Source: Glomus cerebriforme (taxonomy: Eukaryota; Glomeromycota; Glomeromycetes; Glomerales; Glomeraceae). Taken from it: a DNA stretch of 64,000 nucleotides. The first letter of the stretch is position 1, and each line of letters begins with the position of its first letter. Made by a program: the position numbers and the translations under genes. The notes below the pieces were generated by a model that was not told where the DNA came from, ran no database searches, and worked only from the letters and a program-made list of their open reading frames with translations. This document shows, piece by piece, positions 58,944 to 64,000 of the stretch. The stretch lies in NCBI GenBank assembly GCA_003550305.1, contig QKYT01000292.1, positions 72,933 to 136,932 of the forward strand, written 5' to 3'.

Positions 58944-61900
58944 ATGAGTTTATTCATATTAGATGACATGATTGTCGACGAGTCAGGTGGGGATTCTCAC
59001 GAAAATAAACGAGTTAAAATTACTACCGCTTGTGATACTTGTCGTAGAAGAAAAGTCAAATGTGATGGTGAATCACCATGCGCAAATTGTCAACGTGGAA
59101 GTAAGCATTTATTTATAAGATCGTCAAAAATTTTTATGATATAAATACATTTATATTAAATATGCATTATGCACTATAATTTTTAGGTTATCAATGCACA
59201 TTCAGTGATGCATCTGCTAAACGACCTAGGGGACCTCCTAAAGGATTTGTTGCTTTAATCGAAGATAGATTGCATACAATTGAATCTCTTCTAGTTAATC
59301 TTGTAAACAAAGATAACGTTCCCGATATTTCGACTATTACTAAAGACATAAAACGTGAGCGATTAGACTCTACTTAAAATTGAAAAAAAGATGATCATTA
59401 AAATTAATCAATCATTTTTTCAAATATATTATATATTTTTATCTCGTCTTCAGATTTTTCGGATATGTCACATAACCAACCAGGTTACGCAGATGAAATT
59501 ACAAATGAAGATAATGAAATTCTTTTAAATAATTTGATTTATCCAAATGAGTCAAATACGTTACAAAGTAATACCTTGTCATTTCTTGGTCAAAATTCGA
59601 ATAATGGATTATCCGATTACATTGAACCTTCATTACCGAATTTACCTGTTAACTTAAAGCCAATCCCCGAAGAAATTTCTAGACCATTGTTTGAAAAATA
59701 TTTTAAACATGTTCATCCGTATTTTCCTATTATTAATCGTGGACATTTCTTTCGTTTATTGAATAATGCTGACGTTAAAGATCAACCTTCAAAATTATTA
59801 ATTGAAGCTATTTTCGCTATCGGTGCAATGTTTCCACCTACCGTGAAACAAAATAGTGAATATAGTTCTCAATTTTTTTATGAAAGAGCGAAAAGTAAGT
59901 TCAAAAATAAAAAATAAATAAATAAATAAATTATTATTAAAATTTCTTTGGTTTATTAAAAAAAAATTTTTTTTTTTTTTAGGCATATTGGATTATTTTA
60001 TTGACGTTCCTAGATTATCAACCATTCAAGCTTTAATTTTGTTATTTATGATAGATCAAGGTAAACCTTCTTCGTATCGTTCTCAAACATTTTGTTCCAT
60101 TGCGATTAAAATGGCTCAAACTATTGGATTAAATCGTAAAAATGGCGCAGCATATCAAGGTGCTAAAGATCGTCAAACGAAAAAATTAGTTTGGTGGGGT
60201 TGTTTCATTCTCGATAGATTAAATTCACTTGGTACCGGTGATTCATTAGTTATTAATGATAAAATGTGTGATATTGAACTTCCTTCTTCAGATGAAATGG
60301 ATCATGATGATATAAATTTTCAAAATAATGAGGATAGCTCAAGTTCTACTTTTTCTCATAGTTTTACTTATAAACAACAAATAAATAGTTTTATTAATTA
60401 TATTCGTATACTTAAAATTACTGGACAAGTTTTAGAGCATTTGCAAACAATTTCATGTTCTGGATTACAATCTTCATGGAATCATCATGCTATTATCGAT
60501 ATTTTTGAATCCTTATTATCTGATTGGTTAAGAGATTTACCCCCATATTTAAATTATGTTCCTTCGTCACAAAATTTACCTCTTCTCGGACAAATCGCAA
60601 ATTTACATATGATTCATCAAACTTTATATTTATTATTACATTATCCATATATTGCCGAATATGACAAATTAAGAAGAGGAGATCGAAATTTTAGAACTAG
60701 TAAAACTTTTGTAAAAAGTATGAATATTTGCAATTCTGCGGCGAATACAATAACTAATATTGGAGGTAAATAATTATTTATTACATATAAAATATATATA
60801 TATATATATATAATTTTATACTAAATTTAATTTATTTAATTTATTTTTTTTAGTTGAAGCATTAAGTAATGTATATACATGTTCAACTTTCCCAGCAATG
60901 CTTTATTGTCTTTGTAAAGCAGCAAAAGTTCATTCGATAAACATAACATCTTCGCAAAGAGGTTTAGCAATTAGTTCATACAAAAATATAATCAAAACCG
61001 TTAAAATTTGTCAATTTTATAGACAAAATAATATAATGAAAGAATTAGTACAAAAAACAACTATTTTACTTGAAAATATTTTGATACAACATCAAGATAA
61101 ATTCAGTCATGAAGAAATTTTTGGTATAACTCCAAGTGGAGAGATTGTTAATCCTGATGGGTTGGATATAACTTTAAGTTGTTTAAGTACAAATGGTATA
61201 GGAAATTCTTTATCTAATCCTTCCCCAATGTCTCATATGAAAATAACTTCGAATCAAGTTTATTCTCCCGTTGATAATACAAATAATAATAATTCGAAAT
61301 CAATCAATTCTATACAATCAATTTTACCACAAAAAAGAAATGATACTCAATCAAATTCATTTCTTCAAGGAGAAAATGATGTAAATATTTCTCCTACCGA
61401 ATCGTTATTTACAAATTCATTTGCACAAATACAATCGATCACACAAAATGTTATAACAACAACTTCATCAAATGGACAACTTTGGGAAATGATTAATGAA
61501 GGATTTAATGATAATTCATCATATGATCATATGTCATCCACACCCACAACATCAGCCAATCAATCAACAAATTATTTTTCTCCTCCACAACCACAAAGAA
61601 CTCAATCACTTCCTAATTCAAATTCTTCTCAAATGGATCAATATAATTCAAATACTTTTAAATCGAATTCCTTATCATCACATTCTCGCACAAATTTATC
61701 ACTTGATCCTATCGGACAAGAAATTTATAACTCCCCAAGTTCATCTCCCATCTCTCCTACCTTACAACAATCACAAAGGTATGTTTTTACGGGTGTAAAT
61801 GATAATAACGAAAATCAAATCAATTCATTTACTTCCGAAAATAACAATGATTGTGTTATTTTAGAAGGAAATGAATCTTCTTTAATATACGATGATGATA

Positions 61901-62271
61901 ATAGCCGTATGTCTTTTCATAATAGCATTTCAACCACACCGAATGAAACTACTTATAGAATTTTTAATAACGTCCCTACAACTACAACGTCTCCGACTTC
62001 TTCCCGTTCACGATCGAGAACAACTTCTCCATTTTCATCTTCATCTTCATCTTCAGAAAAGGAAAAAGAAATTAACGTAATTTACCTCGATAATTCCAAT
62101 GACGATAATTTATTAGGGAAAATAAGAAATTGTGGTGTAACATCTCCTTCTAATGTTGATAATTACGAAACCGAAAACGATTATAATCAATTTGAATCGA
62201 ATAACATGGCAATTAATATGGATATTGGTGGGTTTAGAAGTTTCGAATATGGATTATGTGGAAATATATAA
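58944..62271 (+). CDS. Zn2Cys6 fungal-type transcription factor with fungal_trans domain
   Basis: Five exons, 58944-59100, 59187-59354, 59454-59894, 59983-60765 and 60854-62271; 2967 nt, 988 aa. The zinc cluster is at residues 30-56 (C30-x2-C33-x6-C40-x5-C46-x2-C49-x6-C56), with basic CDTCRRRKVKC and split by the first intron; a short coiled linker follows (IEDRLHTIESLLVNLVNK). The middle-homology (fungal_trans) domain spans about 185-430, with YFKHVHPYFPIINRGHFF and the W-W-G-C-F-ILDR segment. The last ~350 residues are Ser/Asn/Gln-rich, a likely activation or disordered region. The class binds CGG-type half-sites and regulates metabolism; its target is unknown. Start chosen as ATG 58944; an upstream TTG is not a likely start. 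Confidence 0.92.
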
Positions 62272-64000
62272 TAAGAAATATGGAAATAATGATATAGATT
62301 ATACAGATAATATATAGGAATTGCTTAACTTTATTTATTTTTACTTTTATTATTTTTTTTTTTTATGTATATATTAACTTATAGATTTATTATGATTATT
62401 TTTAACTTACGTTTTATTTCTCACTTGTATAAATTAGAATTGGCATTTTAAAATAACAACAAAAAAAATTGGCATTTTTTACGATCGAGGAATAATTTAT
62501 GAACTTATTTATATAATAAGTTATGTTTTTTTTTTGCACATAATTATAGAGTTTTTTTTTCTTTTTTGTTTATAATTTACACGCAATTATATAAATATAT
62601 ATATATATTCATCCATCATTCATTCGTTTGTATTTCTTTTTCTTTCATTTGTATAATTTATTATTTATTTTTTTTTTTCGCGAATTTTTTTCATTACATT
62701 TATTCATTATATATATCGTTATATAAAATAAATCTTTTTTTTTTTCGTTAGTTTATGAAAGTTAAGTTGGGATTTTTTTATAAAAAAAATTAATTCAAAA
62801 TAAGTTACAATTATTTGAAATATGAAACATAATTAATAAAGAATTAGAATTTCATAATATATATTTTTTTTCTTTTGTAATTTATCAAATAATGAACCAA
62901 AAAAAAAAAAAAAAAAATTCACGTCAAAATCCTATTTTGATAATCAAAAAAATTCGCAATTTATTTTATCCGATCGATGCAGGTAACTTTGCAAATTACA
63001 TGTGCATTTTGTGTCGCAGTTTATATAATTGTTTTGATAAATAAATTCATTTGCATCATTTGCATTATAGTTTGTATTGCATCATTAAGGGTACAAAAAA
63101 ACACATGGTGACAATTAAAAAGTTTGTTTGTTACCTTGATGTTAAACTTGATTGTTGTATTTATCACCACAAAGTCGGACTAAAAAAATGCATGATAGAT
63201 TTTCTTTTGCGTGTTTGATCGAATAAAAAAAATTTTTTTTAAAAATCTTTCATGTAAAAAATTTTTTGTGATAATGAATTGAATTCGCGAATTTTTATTT
63301 GAATTAAGGCCATACAGGACCAACTAAAAGGACCAAACTTAAAGGGTTTATTAAACATAACAGAACGGGTGATTATTTTCGATAGCCTTTCCCCGCTCTG
63401 GCATACTTTACATTATATGAATTACAAATATTTGGAGTATGTCATCCTGATGGAAACCTTTCACACTGTATATGACATACCAATTAAACTGAGATCTGCT
63501 TTCACATTGTACACGTGTTTTTTTCGTGTATCAAATACTCAGACTGAATTATTGTGGGACAAAATATTGGACCAACATATATTTTAAGGAGTGAAATTGT
63601 GAAATCCTATTCGTCACAAGCTGTTTAATTCGGCCGAGTGCCATAATACTAGCTGAAAAAAAATTTTATTATTTTATTTTTTTTTAATTATATTTAATTA
63701 TATTTAATTGATAATTATGTATTTTTTGTTAAAAACTTTAAATATAATTTATTAGAAATTACAGGTAAATACTTGAAATACAATATATTATAAATCAAAT
63801 AAATGAAATATAAACATTTACTTATAAATTGGTTTATCAGTTTAATCTTTAATATTTACAGTATATGCTATATAATTAGTAATTTAATTCATACTATGAA
63901 ATAAAATAAAAAAATATAAATAATGCACTAATGCACTTGATGCATTACTGCATTTCTTTTATATATTATATAAAAATTAAAATAATATTTTAAAAATTGT
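62272..64000. other. AT-rich 3' flank and intergenic DNA
   Basis: No supported gene. Long poly-T/poly-A runs to about 62920. A slightly GC-richer stretch 63300-63640 may be an old repeat, but nothing was recognised. Confidence 0.5.

Noticed and set aside
61496..62080. Alternative frames inside the Zn2Cys6 gene
   Set aside because: Shadows of the Ser/Asn-rich C-terminal exon.

Overview
This window is AT-rich eukaryotic DNA with intron-containing genes (mostly GT-AG introns of about 55-130 bp) separated by dense transposon debris. Zn2Cys6/fungal_trans regulator architecture, a fungal-type N-formylglutamate-amidohydrolase-like protein, very low GC, and many decayed lineage-restricted repeat families (origin-binding-helicase-like, Crypton-like, SAM-domain, F-box/LRR) point to a fungus, most likely an arbuscular mycorrhizal fungus such as Rhizophagus. 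The genus is inference; no marker gene (rRNA, tRNA) is present to fix it.

Seven loci look intact enough to be real host genes. (1) 42-4082 (+): C-terminal 984 residues of a Ral-GAP beta-like Rap-GAP protein, 15 exons. (2) 6539-8175 (+): tail-anchored syntaxin, 10 exons, 296 aa. (3) 9908-10389 (+): small secreted Tyr/Gly-rich protein, 127 aa. (4) 25573-25878 (+): VapD-like (Cas2-fold) reading frame in an unusually GC-rich patch. (5) 26567-27765 (-): N-formylglutamate amidohydrolase-like membrane protein, 345 aa. (6) 28700-31016 (+): zinc-finger/low-complexity protein with a C-terminal PARP-like domain, 693 aa, divergent from (5). (7) 58944-62271 (+): Zn2Cys6 transcription factor, 988 aa.

The middle (about 10.8-25 kb and 31-58 kb) is a transposon graveyard. 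It holds three copies of a ~510-531 bp near-perfect palindrome with 3-bp target duplications; other palindromic MITEs with TA target duplications that share its internal module; a Tigger/pogo element (50402-52830) and two short derivatives with the same ends; a 175-bp MITE with 8-bp target duplications, one copy inside a reading frame; a hAT-like 459-bp element nested in another repeat; a Tc1-type transposase relic; a Tnp2-like CACTA relic; and several eroded multi-exon genes. Two N gaps (20724-21250, 50738-51702) interrupt repeats. An inverted, intron-containing relic of the syntaxin gene lies at 10850-11080.

Exon joins were worked out by hand from splice signals and frame. Where the summed length is divisible by three and the translation matches a family, I trust them. 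Family names for decayed elements rest on remembered motifs and were not checked by search.
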